Of a stretch of DNA of 64,000 nucleotides, positions 34,821 through 43,484 are shown in pieces (the first letter of the stretch is position 1; every line of letters starts with the position of its first letter). Source of the stretch: UBA1413 sp964461455 (GTDB lineage Bacteria > Bacteroidota > Bacteroidia > Bacteroidales > Prolixibacteraceae); assembly GCA_964461455.1 (NCBI GenBank), contig CAYWUJ010000005.1:1-64000 (forward strand). The letters run 5' to 3'. The position numbers were made by a program, and so were the translations under genes. The notes under the pieces were generated by a model. It searched no databases and was not told where the DNA came from. It saw only the letters and a list, made by a program, of their open reading frames with translations.

Positions 34821-34843
34821 TCCCCGCCGCAGAGCAGCGGGGA
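34821..34843 (+). terminator. Stem-loop after the GH2 gene (possible terminator)
   Basis: TCCCCGC and GCGGGGA form a perfect 7-bp stem with a 9-nt loop, 9 nt after the GH2 stop. No T tract follows, so it may be a processing or stability hairpin rather than a strong intrinsic terminator. Confidence 0.35.
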
Positions 34844-34923
34844 ATCCGATTCCGTAGAGGACTTCTCTATTGTCTTTTAACCAGAAGCCGCCTCCCTCCC
34901 GGAGCGGCTAAAACCCAAATCGT

Positions 34924-35355
34924 ATGAGCGAAAAGGAAATCTTTGTTCTCTCCGACCCCCTGGTGGAACCCTCATGGGAATTCCTACAGGGAGTACTGAA
35001 GGAAAAGTACGGCTGGTGGATGGAGATCCGTGACCATGTGACGGGTAATTATCCCCACGTCACGGAAGTCTGGAAATATTACAACGACGGAAAACAGTGG
35101 CTTTACCGGCTGATGCAGAAGAAAAACACCATTTTCTGGCTGGCGGTCATGGCTGACACTTACCGGATCACCTTCTACTTTCCGAAGAGGGCGGAACCGG
35201 TGATTTCCGGTTCCGCGCTCCCCGAAAATATCAGGACAGAATTCCTGACCGCCATGAGTTACGGGCAAATCCGCCCCATCACCCTCAGGATGGAAGATCC
35301 TTCCCAGGTGGAAACCGTAAAGCAGCTGGTTGCCCTGAAACTGAGCCTGAAATAG
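34924..35355 (+). CDS. DUF3788 domain-containing protein
   Basis: A 143-residue cytoplasmic protein matching DUF3788: an aromatic WKYYNDGKQWLYRLMQKKN core, the FWLAVMAD strand and the ITLRMEDPSQVE C-terminal segment. The family is small, soluble and uncharacterised. It lies between two GH2 genes, but on the strand of the first one and after a stem-loop. No promoter matching the consensus was found, so it may be read through from the GH2 gene. Relevance to sugar use is not shown. Confidence 0.75.
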   Translation: MSEKEIFVLSDPLVEPSWEFLQGVLKEKYGWWMEIRDHVTGNYPHVTEVWKYYNDGKQWLYRLMQKKNTIFWLAVMADTYRITFYFPKRAEPVISGSALPENIRTEFLTAMSYGQIRPITLRMEDPSQVETVKQLVALKLSLK

Positions 35356-35483
35356 TACGGCCGGCACGGGGAGTTCTCCATACGTCGCCCCGGATTTTGG
35401 GAATTTCCCGGCAGAGGCGCAAAACGTTACCCGGCAATAGCGGGAAGGAATCAGCTCACCGGTATTCCCGGGGTGCTGCTGGA

Positions 35484-38000
35484 TTACTTAGCAGGGTCCA
35501 GGGCGCTGATGAGCGTGATCCGGGCTTTTTTCACTCCCTTTGCCGAGGCTTCAAAGAGGATATCGCCGGGGGTTTCCGCCGACTGCACCAGGGCAGTCAG
35601 CTGACCGCTGAACAGGGGCATGCTCGCCGACTGGAAGGGGATCAGGCATACCGGATTGCCGTTGGCAGCAGCCTTATAATGACCGGCGCCCTTCACCGAA
35701 AAGGAGATCTCACGGCTGTCGTGGGGACAGAGGTTTCCCTCCTTATCGACCACCCTGACGTTGACAAAGGCGATATCGCGGCCATCGGCCCCGATGACGC
35801 CACGGTCAGCCGACAGCTCGATATGATGGGGCTTGCCGGCAGTGTGCATCTCCTTCACCTCTGCCTCCCTGCCTTTCTCATCAAAAGCCACTACCTTCAC
35901 CGTTCCCGGCTCATAGCGGGTCTCCATCCACATCAGACGGTATCTTTTCTGGCGGTCAAAGGAGTCCTGTGACGCCTTATTGTCGCTTCCTTCCAGGGTA
36001 ACCGCAAGATCCTTGGTGCGGCGCCCCTGGCTTTTGCCGTTTATAAAGAGCTCAGCCGAAGGATAGCTGGTGTAGACCATCACGGGAACGACCTCTCCCT
36101 CATGGCCCTGCCAGTTCCAGTGGGGCAGGAGGTGAAGCGTGGGGGATTTGACGTTCCACAGGCTGCGGTAGAGGTAAAAGCGGTCTTTGGGAATGCCTGC
36201 CAGGTCGACGATACCAAACAGGGAGCTGTGGCTCGGCCAGTCGGTATAGTAAGGGGTAGGCTCCCCCAGATAGTCGAAACCCGTCCACACGAACTCCCCG
36301 ATGCAGTATTCCAGGTCTTCATGCTGGATGAAGTTGTCTTCGGGAAGGTCGGACCAGTCGCAGTGTTCCAGGTCATAGGAAGAACTCTGGTGGTCGTCGT
36401 ATCTGGCCATGGAACGGCGCACCGCCGGGAGTTTGTAGACCCCGCGGGAACTCACCGTGGAGGCGGTCTCGGCACCCAGAATGATCTCCTGGGGCAGTTT
36501 TTTATAGGATTCGCGGTAGCGGTGCGAACGGTAGTTAAAGCCTGCCACGTCCATGACCGCCGCAAAATTGTTGCTGACCACCACGTCGGGATGGTCCATC
36601 CCCTGGGTCACCGGCCGCGTGGGATCCTCACGGTGGCAGATGTCCTGGAGAAAACGGGCGATCTTGGCCCCGTTGGGGGTTCCCTGGTCGGGAACCTCAT
36701 TGCCGATGCACCACATCACCACGCTGGGGTTATTGCGGAAATGGCGCACCAGGTTCACCATGTCCTTTTCGGCCCATTCATCGAAGTAGATATGGTATCC
36801 GTTTTTCATCTTGGGGGCTTTCCACTCGTCGAAACTCTCGGCCATGATCATCATGCCCATTTCATCACAGGCTCTGACCAGTTCGGGGGCCGGCATGTTA
36901 TGGGAAGTGCGGATGGCGTTGACCCCCATCTCCTTCATGATGCGTACCTGACGGCGGATGGCGGCATCGTTGACGGCAGCCCCCAGGGGTCCCAGGTCAT
37001 GATGGTTGCACACCCCCATGAATTGCGTCCTGCGGCCATTGAGGAAAAATCCCTTCCCGGGGATGACCTCAACGGTGCGGATACCAAAGGGAGTGGTCAC
37101 CTGATCGCTGAGGATTTCCCCATCATAGAGGCGGGAAACGGCGGTGTAGAGGGAAGGGCTTTCAGGTTCCCAAAGCGAAGGCTTCTCCACCACCAGTTGC
37201 TGCTCAATGACGCCCTCGTCAAAGCGCGAGAGTCCGCTCTTCGCCGAAGCCACCTTGCGCCCCTGTGCATCGAGGAGGTCGGTCACCAGGGAAACCACGG
37301 AAAGGTCCCCAATTCCCTGGTTCTCAACGGTAGTGCGCACCACTACCCGGGCAAAATCCTCCCTGACCACGGGAGTGGTGACCTGCGTTCCCCAAACAGG
37401 AATGTGCAGTCCGCCGGTAACGATCAGGTGCACGTTGCGGTAAATACCGGCACCCGGATACCAGCGCGACGATTCCGGCAGATTTTCGAGGCGCACCGCC
37501 AGAAGATTCTCCTTTCCGGCCTCCATCAGGCCGGTAATATCAAAATAGAAGGAGTTGTAACCATAAGGCCAGAATCCCGCCTCCCTGCCGTTGACGTAAA
37601 CCCTGGCGTTGCTCATGGCCCCGTCGAAAAGAAGAAAGGCTCTCTTTCCGGAAGTGAATCCGGGAGCCGTGAATTTCAGCCGGTACCAACCCACCCCGAT
37701 AAAAGGAAGTCCCCCGGTACGACCGGCATGGGCCAGTGCCTCCTGCTGCCCGTCCTGGGTGATGGCCATCTTCTGCAAATCGTTGTTCGGATCAAACGGA
37801 CCATAAATCGCCCAGTCATGGGGAACCGTCACACGCTGCCACGAGGCATCACTGAAACCGGGCATCATGGCCCCGGGAGAGTCCTCACGGGTGAACTTCC
37901 ATCCCTTCTCCAGCAAGTGCCCGCTCCGGGCCTGCCCGACGGCATCAACACCAAAAAAAATAAAAATGAAAATAAACAGGTGGAAAATGGTCGCTTTCAT
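35484..38000 (-). CDS. Glycoside hydrolase family 2 (beta-galactosidase type with DUF4982)
   Basis: An 838-residue secreted enzyme with a signal peptide (FHLFIFIFIFFGV, cut near VGQA). The GH2 domains are in order: sugar-binding jelly roll, immunoglobulin-like domain, TIM barrel, DUF4982 and a C-terminal bacterial Ig-like domain. The predicted acid/base is E435 in WCIGNEVPDQG and the nucleophile E511 in LGAETAST. The FVWTGFDYLGEPTPYY block typical of the DUF4982 subfamily follows. Activity on beta-galactosides is most likely, with beta-glucuronide or other GH2 substrates possible. It is divergent from the ECF sigma gene 84 bp away, which suggests shared control. Confidence 0.9.
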   Translation of the reverse strand: MKATIFHLFIFIFIFFGVDAVGQARSGHLLEKGWKFTREDSPGAMMPGFSDASWQRVTVPHDWAIYGPFDPNNDLQKMAITQDGQQEALAHAGRTGGLPFIGVGWYRLKFTAPGFTSGKRAFLLFDGAMSNARVYVNGREAGFWPYGYNSFYFDITGLMEAGKENLLAVRLENLPESSRWYPGAGIYRNVHLIVTGGLHIPVWGTQVTTPVVREDFARVVVRTTVENQGIGDLSVVSLVTDLLDAQGRKVASAKSGLSRFDEGVIEQQLVVEKPSLWEPESPSLYTAVSRLYDGEILSDQVTTPFGIRTVEVIPGKGFFLNGRRTQFMGVCNHHDLGPLGAAVNDAAIRRQVRIMKEMGVNAIRTSHNMPAPELVRACDEMGMMIMAESFDEWKAPKMKNGYHIYFDEWAEKDMVNLVRHFRNNPSVVMWCIGNEVPDQGTPNGAKIARFLQDICHREDPTRPVTQGMDHPDVVVSNNFAAVMDVAGFNYRSHRYRESYKKLPQEIILGAETASTVSSRGVYKLPAVRRSMARYDDHQSSSYDLEHCDWSDLPEDNFIQHEDLEYCIGEFVWTGFDYLGEPTPYYTDWPSHSSLFGIVDLAGIPKDRFYLYRSLWNVKSPTLHLLPHWNWQGHEGEVVPVMVYTSYPSAELFINGKSQGRRTKDLAVTLEGSDNKASQDSFDRQKRYRLMWMETRYEPGTVKVVAFDEKGREAEVKEMHTAGKPHHIELSADRGVIGADGRDIAFVNVRVVDKEGNLCPHDSREISFSVKGAGHYKAAANGNPVCLIPFQSASMPLFSGQLTALVQSAETPGDILFEASAKGVKKARITLISALDPAK

Positions 38001-38035
38001 GTTTGTTCAGTTTAATAAACGGAGAATTTCCTGTT

Positions 38036-38043
38036 CAAAAATA
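38036..38043 (-). promoter_or_regulatory. -7 promoter element for the second GH2 gene
   Basis: The minus strand reads TATTTTTG, an exact TAnnTTTG match, 35 bp upstream of the ATG at 38000. It is only 12 bp from the divergent sigma-gene -7 element. Confidence 0.5.
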
Positions 38044-38055
38044 GCAGAAATTTAC

Positions 38056-38063
38056 TACTTTCG
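38056..38063 (+). promoter_or_regulatory. -7-like element for the ECF sigma gene
   Basis: TACTTTCG fits TAnnTTTG with one substitution (TTCG). The same TTCG variant appears at 45071-45078. It lies 21 bp upstream of the GTG at 38085 and is nearly back-to-back with the GH2 promoter. Confidence 0.4.
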
Positions 38064-38084
38064 GCCTTACAAAAGCCAATCATC

Positions 38085-38678
38085 GTGTGGGGGAAAGATC
38101 GGAAACTTGCTTTAAAGAACGGGGATCCTGAGGCATTTAGTGAGCTTTTCAGGATGATATACCCCCGGATGAAAGGCTATTGCCGCCTCTTCATTCATGA
38201 AGAGAACCAGGTGGAGGACCTCATTCAGGAGTGTTTTCTCACCCTGTGGGAAAAGCGCAGAGAGATAGACCCCGACAAGGCCGTGGAGAGTCTGATGTTT
38301 GTGATGCTCAGGAACCGGTGCTTCAATTACCTGAAGGAATCGCGGATGAAAGAGGGAACCATTCCGGCAGCCCGCGTGGAAGTCAATGAATTGCAGGTTC
38401 TCTATCAGCTCGATTTTCTGGAGAAAGAGGAGAAGAGCCTCGAAGAGGAACTGGCAGTGGCGTTTCATCAGGCTGTCGATGGGTTGCCACCACGGATGAA
38501 GGAGCTTTTCATCCTCTGCAAGGTAGAAGGCCGCAAGCAAAAGGAGGTGGCCGATGAAATGGGAATCACCGTAAAAGCCGTGGAAAAACAGATTGCTGCC
38601 GCTAAAGAGCGCATCTCCGCCGATCTGAGCCGTCGCTTCCCGGCCATGGCCCTTCTGATCACCCTGCTGCTCCGGTAA
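38085..38678 (+). CDS. ECF-family RNA polymerase sigma-70 factor (PUL-associated)
   Basis: A 197-residue extracytoplasmic-function sigma factor. Region 2 lies at about 15-85 (FSELFRMIYPRMKGYCRLF, then QVEDLIQECFLTLWEKR, the core-binding and -10 recognition part). Region 4 lies at about 130-185 (LPPRMKELFILCKVEGRKQKEVADEM helix-turn-helix). A C-terminal hydrophobic tail (AMALLITLLL) is common in this Bacteroidota group. The start is GTG at 38085; no better ATG exists. It is followed by FecR, SusC and SusD genes and should activate them when the anti-sigma factor receives a substrate signal. Confidence 0.9.
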   Translation: MWGKDRKLALKNGDPEAFSELFRMIYPRMKGYCRLFIHEENQVEDLIQECFLTLWEKRREIDPDKAVESLMFVMLRNRCFNYLKESRMKEGTIPAARVEVNELQVLYQLDFLEKEEKSLEEELAVAFHQAVDGLPPRMKELFILCKVEGRKQKEVADEMGITVKAVEKQIAAAKERISADLSRRFPAMALLITLLLR

Positions 38679-38799
38679 CCCTCCATGGCCACCAGGCCGG
38701 CCATCCTATCCGGGAAATGAGGAGCCCTGGGCAGATCTGGTCATATAATCCACCCCCCGTGGCACAAACAGAATCATAAGTTCAAAATAAATGATTCCC

Positions 38800-38840
38800 G
38801 GGGTAGGGTTTTCCCCTTCCGCATTGTACTCATATAAGAA
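38800..38840 (+). promoter_or_regulatory. Candidate ECF-dependent promoter before the FecR gene
   Basis: GGGGTAGGGTTTTCCCC followed by TTGTACTCATATAA, ending just before the FecR ATG at 38848. A GGGTA...TTCCC block then TTGT-TTA-like sequence is a recurring arrangement upstream of FecR genes in this phylum. The GGGG/CCCC arms could also fold as a small hairpin. The assignment is from memory of the pattern, not from an alignment. Confidence 0.35.
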
Positions 38841-38847
38841 GCAACCT

Positions 38848-39852
38848 ATGGAAGAAATCATTATCAGATATCTTGAAGAGAGGGCAACCGATGCAGAGAA
38901 AAAGGAGTTGCTGGCATGGCTGCGAAAGAAAGAAAACCGCAAATCGTTTCAATTTCATAGATCAGTTTGGTTTAAGGGACTGGAGAAGGATAGTTATCCT
39001 GCCGGCGGCAGGGAAACCTGGTTCCGGATCCAGTCAGGTTTATTAGAGAAAAGTTCTGAAGGATGGCAGAAATCGAGGAGGCTCACGCAATACCTCAGAT
39101 ACGCTGCCATCTTTTTTTTCGTCACAACCCTGGGGGTTTCCCTCTTATGGTTCTCACAACGGAGCCGGGGAAACAAGGAAGTACTCACCACCATCATGGC
39201 CGATAACGGACAGATATCACGGGCCGTACTGCCCGATGGCACGCAGGTGTGGATCAATTCGGGCTCAGCCGTCAGTTATGGCAGGGATTTCGGCGTGAAA
39301 AACCGGAAAATCGCCCTCTCCGGGGAGGCCTTCTTTGAAGCAGCCAAAGAGAGCGCAAACCCCCTGGTGGTCGATTGCAGCGAACTGATGATAAAAGTGA
39401 CGGGAACCCGCTTTAACGTCAGCGCCATCCCCGGCACCTCCACCATCAGCGTGGTCCTCGAAGAAGGCTCCGTAGAACTCCTCAGGCAACAGAACAGCGC
39501 CTTCCATTATACCCTGAAACCCGGGGATATGGCCACCTTCGACCTGAACAACAAAAAAATGATCGTCACCACCACCAATACCCGCCGTTTCACCTCCTGG
39601 AAAGAGGGCATTATCCACATTTATGACCAGTCCCTCGATGAGGTGGCCCAAAGGCTGAATAACCGATATAACCAGGAATTTGTGGTCAACGAAGAGGTGA
39701 AGGATTTCCTTTACACTTTCACGATCAGGAATGAATCCCTGCAGGAAATCATTGCCCTGATTGAAAAGATAACACCCGTAGAAGCCATCCAGGAAGGAAA
39801 TGTGATCACCTTCAGGAAAAGAAAAGGAGTACCCCGCAGTAACGGTAAATAA
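38848..39852 (+). CDS. FecR family anti-sigma factor
   Basis: A 334-residue single-pass membrane regulator. The cytoplasmic N-terminal region (about 1-80) has the IIIRYLEERATDAEKKELLAWL sigma-binding helices. One transmembrane helix follows at about 86-104, then a periplasmic FecR domain (IMADNGQISRAVLPDG...VWINSGSAVSY and SGEAFFEAAKE) and a DUF4974 domain near the C-terminus (SLDEVAQRLNNRYNQEF). It would hold the upstream sigma factor until the STN domain of SusC signals. The ATG at 38848 was chosen over an upstream ATG at 38791, which would place the candidate promoter inside the coding sequence. Confidence 0.92.
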   Translation: MEEIIIRYLEERATDAEKKELLAWLRKKENRKSFQFHRSVWFKGLEKDSYPAGGRETWFRIQSGLLEKSSEGWQKSRRLTQYLRYAAIFFFVTTLGVSLLWFSQRSRGNKEVLTTIMADNGQISRAVLPDGTQVWINSGSAVSYGRDFGVKNRKIALSGEAFFEAAKESANPLVVDCSELMIKVTGTRFNVSAIPGTSTISVVLEEGSVELLRQQNSAFHYTLKPGDMATFDLNNKKMIVTTTNTRRFTSWKEGIIHIYDQSLDEVAQRLNNRYNQEFVVNEEVKDFLYTFTIRNESLQEIIALIEKITPVEAIQEGNVITFRKRKGVPRSNGK

Positions 39853-39886
39853 AAAAAGGCCGGCAGGTGCTGCAACACCCCCGGCC
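39851..39886 (-). terminator. Minus-strand intrinsic terminator in the fecR-susC gap
   Basis: On the minus strand GGCCGG (39886-39881) and GGTG pair with CACC and CCGGCC (39863-39858) around a 6-nt loop, followed by seven T residues (39857-39851). This is a textbook intrinsic terminator for leftward transcription. No minus-strand gene lies on this side for many kilobases. On the + strand no T tract follows, but the hairpin would still form in the mRNA after the FecR stop. Confidence 0.6.
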
Positions 39887-39943
39887 CGGTATTTACCATC
39901 TGCAAATGATAAATAGATTTTGATAATCAAATCATGTAAAACT

Positions 39944-42900
39944 ATGAAAAAAAACTTACGAAAAGGACGGGGGTTGCCCCTGTTCAGTAACAAATGGCTT
40001 AAAGTTATGAAACTGACCTTTTTCTTTATGTTTTTGGGGCTCATGCAGCTTTCGGCAGGTGTTTACAGCCAAAACACCAAAATTTCACTTGATTTGAGGA
40101 ATGCAAGGGTCATTGATATTCTGGAAGAGATTGAAGAGCAGACCGAATTCAGGTTTGCCTACAGCTCGGAATACATAGACCTGAACCGCCGGGTATCGGT
40201 GATTGCCGACAAAAAGAGCATTCATGAGACACTGCATCAGATGTTTGATGAAGCGGGAGTGACCTTTACGGTAGCCGACAGGCAGATCCTGCTTTATCCG
40301 GGGAAGATGGTTTCTGAGACGGTATCGGGGCAGCAGCCTGTGGCGATTTCCGGAAAGGTCACCGACTCACGGGGAGGTGCGCTTCCCGGGGTAACCGTGG
40401 TGATCCGCGGTACGACGACCGGTACCATTACCGACTTCGACGGCAATTTCACCCTGGGGAATGTGCCCGATAACGGGATCCTGGTCTTCTCCTTCGTGGG
40501 GATGAAACCCCAGGAAATTCCCGTGGCCGGAACATCGGTATTCAACGTCACCCTCGAGGAGCTGATTTATGGAGTCGACGAGGTGGTGGTTACCGCCCTG
40601 GGCATCAAAAGGGAAGAGAAAGCCCTGGGATATGCCGTTCAGGCAGTATCGGGCGAAGGCCTTCAGACCGTCAAGGGGGTCGATATGGGGACTTCCCTGA
40701 CCGGCAAGGTGGCTGGTCTGATGGTCAAGAACAGCACCGAATTCACCGCCGAACCCGATATTCAGATCCGCGGGGAGAACCCCCTTCTGGTCATCGACGG
40801 GGTGCCCTATGGCAATATGAAACTGAGGGATGTTCCCTCCGATGATATCGAAAGCATCAGTATCCTCAAGGGAGCCACGGCATCGGCACTTTATGGATAC
40901 CGGGGGGCCAGCGGGGCCATCATGGTCACCACCAAAATGGGATCGGCGATCAAAGGTCTGTCGGTAACGCTGAACAGCGGAACCATGTTCGCCTCAGGCT
41001 ACCTGGCCATTCCTGAAATGCAATCCTCTTTCGGCCGCGTGGTCAACACCGGGACCAACACCTATGCCCGTTCGGGCGACGGCTCCTGGGGCGTGCCCCT
41101 CGACGGCAGGGAGGTGATCCAGTGGGATCCCATCTCCAAAAGCCTCAAACCCATGCCTTATCTTCCCATCGGAAAGGATAACTTCGCCAACTTCCTGGAA
41201 CCCGGCTATGTCCTGAACAACAACGTCAACATGGTCCAGCAGGGCGAATTCGGCAGCTTCAGGGCTTCGGCCACCTGGGTGAAAAATAAGGGACAGTATC
41301 CCAATTCTATGTTCGACAAGATCACCTATGCCATCGGCGGCGACATGAAAATCAACAAGTTCACCCTCTCCTCGAACATGTCGTTTAATAAACAGTTCTC
41401 TCCCAACAAGGGCTTTGGCGGCTATACCGGCTACGATCCCATGTACAACATGCTGGTGTGGGCAGCCCCTGATTACGACGTCCGCCAGTATAAGGACTAC
41501 TGGCTGGTTCCCAACGAAGTGCAGAACAACAGTTATACCGCCACCAACAACAATCCCTATTTCGACCGTTACGAAAGGACACATGGCATTAACCGCGACG
41601 TGTTTGCCGGTAATGTCAGTATGAGCTACGACCTCACCTCCTGGCTGAAGGCCACCATCCGCACAGGTTTCGACACCTACAGCGACCGTCAGGAGATCAC
41701 CATTTCCAAGGGATCCCTGCAGGGTGCCGGAAGTGCCCGGGTCATTCAGAATGGCTCCGAAGTATGGGGAGAATCGCAGAAGGGCTCCTACAACATGGGG
41801 CTGGGCCGCGGTTACAGTCTTAACAATGACCTGCTGATCTCCGGAAACAAAACCTTCGGGGAGTTTACGGTCGACGGTTTCGCCGGAGGGACCATCTATT
41901 TCCGCCAGGATGACGGCATGGAAGCCCGCACCCAGGGAGGTCTCTCCATTCCTGCCTTTTACTCGCTGAAAGCCTCCATCAATCCCGTGGCTGTCGCCTC
42001 CAGTCTCTACAGGCAGCAGGTCAACAGCTTATTTGGACGTCTCTCCCTCTCCTGGAATAACCTGATCTACGCCGAGGGAACCCTGCGTAACGACTGGAGT
42101 TCCACCCTCCCGGAATCAACACGCTCTTACCTCTATCCTTCCGTTTCGGGAAGTTTCATTGTTTCGGAACTCCTTCCAAAAATGGACTGGCTCTCGATAT
42201 GGAAACTGCGCGGATCGTGGACCTCGTCCAAATCCCCGGCAGGCATTTATACCATCAATTCGGTATACTCGATCACCAACAACGCCTGGGGAACCCTGAG
42301 TGGGGCCACCTATCCCAGCACCATCCGCGGGGTCGATGTCAGGCCCGAATCTTCATCGACCTTCGAAGTGGGTTCCGCCCTCAACTTTTATAAGAACAGG
42401 GCATCGCTCGACATCTCCTATTACAGCAAGAAGATGTTTGACTTCCTGCGTTCCACGGGAATCACCCCCGCGTCGGGTTTTTCAGCCAACTATATCAACA
42501 TCGACGAGGAGATCACCCGCAGGGGTCTGGAAATCACCCTCAACGGCACACCTGTTAAGAATAGGGACTGGCAGTGGGATATCTCCCTCAACTGGTCGAA
42601 ATATGCCCGTTACTACACCAAACTCGACTCTCTCTTCTCGGCCGACAAACCCTGGGTAGCCGAAGGCAAAAGGGTCGACCACTACATCCTCCGCGATTAC
42701 CAGAAAGATCCTGAGGGAAATACCATTCACAACAACGGTCTGCCACTCTATTCCGGGTATGACTCCATGTTCGGGTATTCCGATCCCGACTGGATCTGGG
42801 GTGCCAACACCTCGGTCAGGTATAAAAACCTCACCTTTGCCCTGGCGGTCGACGGCCGCGTGGGGGGAATCGCCCAAACGACCACCGAAATGTACATGTG

Positions 42901-43375
42901 GAGGGCAGGGTCCCACCCCGAATCGGTCGTGGAAGCCAGATACCTCGATGCCAATAATCCCGGCACTAAAAACTATATCGGCCAGGGCGTGAAAGTCGTC
43001 TCCGGAGCGGCCACCTACGATACCTACGGGAACATCACCAGCGATAACAGGGTGTATGCTCCCAACGACGTGGCAGCGACCTATAAAACCTATGTCGAAG
43101 CCCTCCATAAGGGAACCGCCTGGGGAGGAGCCCCCTCACCTGCCGATGCCTATAGCACGACCTTCTTCAAAATCAGGGAAATGTCCCTGACCTACGACCT
43201 TCCCTCGCAAATCGCCGGCCGGTTTGCCGCCAAGGGAGCCTCCATCTCCGCCATCGGCCAGAACGTATTCCTCTGGGCCAAACAATTCAAGTATTCCGAC
43301 CCCGACGGAGGCAGTGAGAATTTCAGCGACCCGTCGATACGTTATCTCGGCTTTAACCTGAAAGTGACCTTCTGA
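39944..43375 (+). CDS. SusC/RagA-family TonB-dependent outer-membrane transporter with STN domain
   Basis: A 1143-residue outer-membrane glycan importer. In order: signal peptide (hydrophobic stretch LTFFFMFLGLMQLSAG), STN secretin/TonB N-terminal signalling domain at about 45-115 (ISLDLRNARVIDILEEI), CarboxypepD_reg-like beta-sandwich at about 125-205 (GKVTDSRGGALPGVTVV), plug domain with DEVVVTALGIKREEKALGYA and IQIRGENPLLVIDGVPY, and a 22-strand barrel ending in F. The STN domain fits the upstream sigma/FecR pair. The ATG at 39944 was preferred to a TTG at 39920. It pairs with SusD 109 bp downstream. Confidence 0.96.
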   Translation: MKKNLRKGRGLPLFSNKWLKVMKLTFFFMFLGLMQLSAGVYSQNTKISLDLRNARVIDILEEIEEQTEFRFAYSSEYIDLNRRVSVIADKKSIHETLHQMFDEAGVTFTVADRQILLYPGKMVSETVSGQQPVAISGKVTDSRGGALPGVTVVIRGTTTGTITDFDGNFTLGNVPDNGILVFSFVGMKPQEIPVAGTSVFNVTLEELIYGVDEVVVTALGIKREEKALGYAVQAVSGEGLQTVKGVDMGTSLTGKVAGLMVKNSTEFTAEPDIQIRGENPLLVIDGVPYGNMKLRDVPSDDIESISILKGATASALYGYRGASGAIMVTTKMGSAIKGLSVTLNSGTMFASGYLAIPEMQSSFGRVVNTGTNTYARSGDGSWGVPLDGREVIQWDPISKSLKPMPYLPIGKDNFANFLEPGYVLNNNVNMVQQGEFGSFRASATWVKNKGQYPNSMFDKITYAIGGDMKINKFTLSSNMSFNKQFSPNKGFGGYTGYDPMYNMLVWAAPDYDVRQYKDYWLVPNEVQNNSYTATNNNPYFDRYERTHGINRDVFAGNVSMSYDLTSWLKATIRTGFDTYSDRQEITISKGSLQGAGSARVIQNGSEVWGESQKGSYNMGLGRGYSLNNDLLISGNKTFGEFTVDGFAGGTIYFRQDDGMEARTQGGLSIPAFYSLKASINPVAVASSLYRQQVNSLFGRLSLSWNNLIYAEGTLRNDWSSTLPESTRSYLYPSVSGSFIVSELLPKMDWLSIWKLRGSWTSSKSPAGIYTINSVYSITNNAWGTLSGATYPSTIRGVDVRPESSSTFEVGSALNFYKNRASLDISYYSKKMFDFLRSTGITPASGFSANYINIDEEITRRGLEITLNGTPVKNRDWQWDISLNWSKYARYYTKLDSLFSADKPWVAEGKRVDHYILRDYQKDPEGNTIHNNGLPLYSGYDSMFGYSDPDWIWGANTSVRYKNLTFALAVDGRVGGIAQTTTEMYMWRAGSHPESVVEARYLDANNPGTKNYIGQGVKVVSGAATYDTYGNITSDNRVYAPNDVAATYKTYVEALHKGTAWGGAPSPADAYSTTFFKIREMSLTYDLPSQIAGRFAAKGASISAIGQNVFLWAKQFKYSDPDGGSENFSDPSIRYLGFNLKVTF

Positions 43376-43396
43376 TGAACCACTTCCGTTTTTATC

Positions 43397-43412
43397 CCGG
43401 AAATATTTCCGG
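43397..43412 (+). repeat. 16-bp perfect palindrome between susC and susD
   Basis: CCGGAAATATTTCCGG is self-complementary without a loop, 21 bp after the SusC stop. It could be an operator, or fold with a short loop as an mRNA element that adjusts SusC/SusD stoichiometry. Confidence 0.45.
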
Positions 43413-43484
43413 AATTAAAACAGATAAAGCCTTAATAATGAAATCGATTGTAGAAATTAAGATAAATAAAAATACATCAGGAAT

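Noticed and set aside
36102..38015. 637-residue open frame on the plus strand opposite the second GH2 gene
   Set aside because: It is an antisense shadow of a gene with intact catalytic motifs; the translation is His/Gly/Val-rich with no recognisable domain, as expected from GC-rich third positions.
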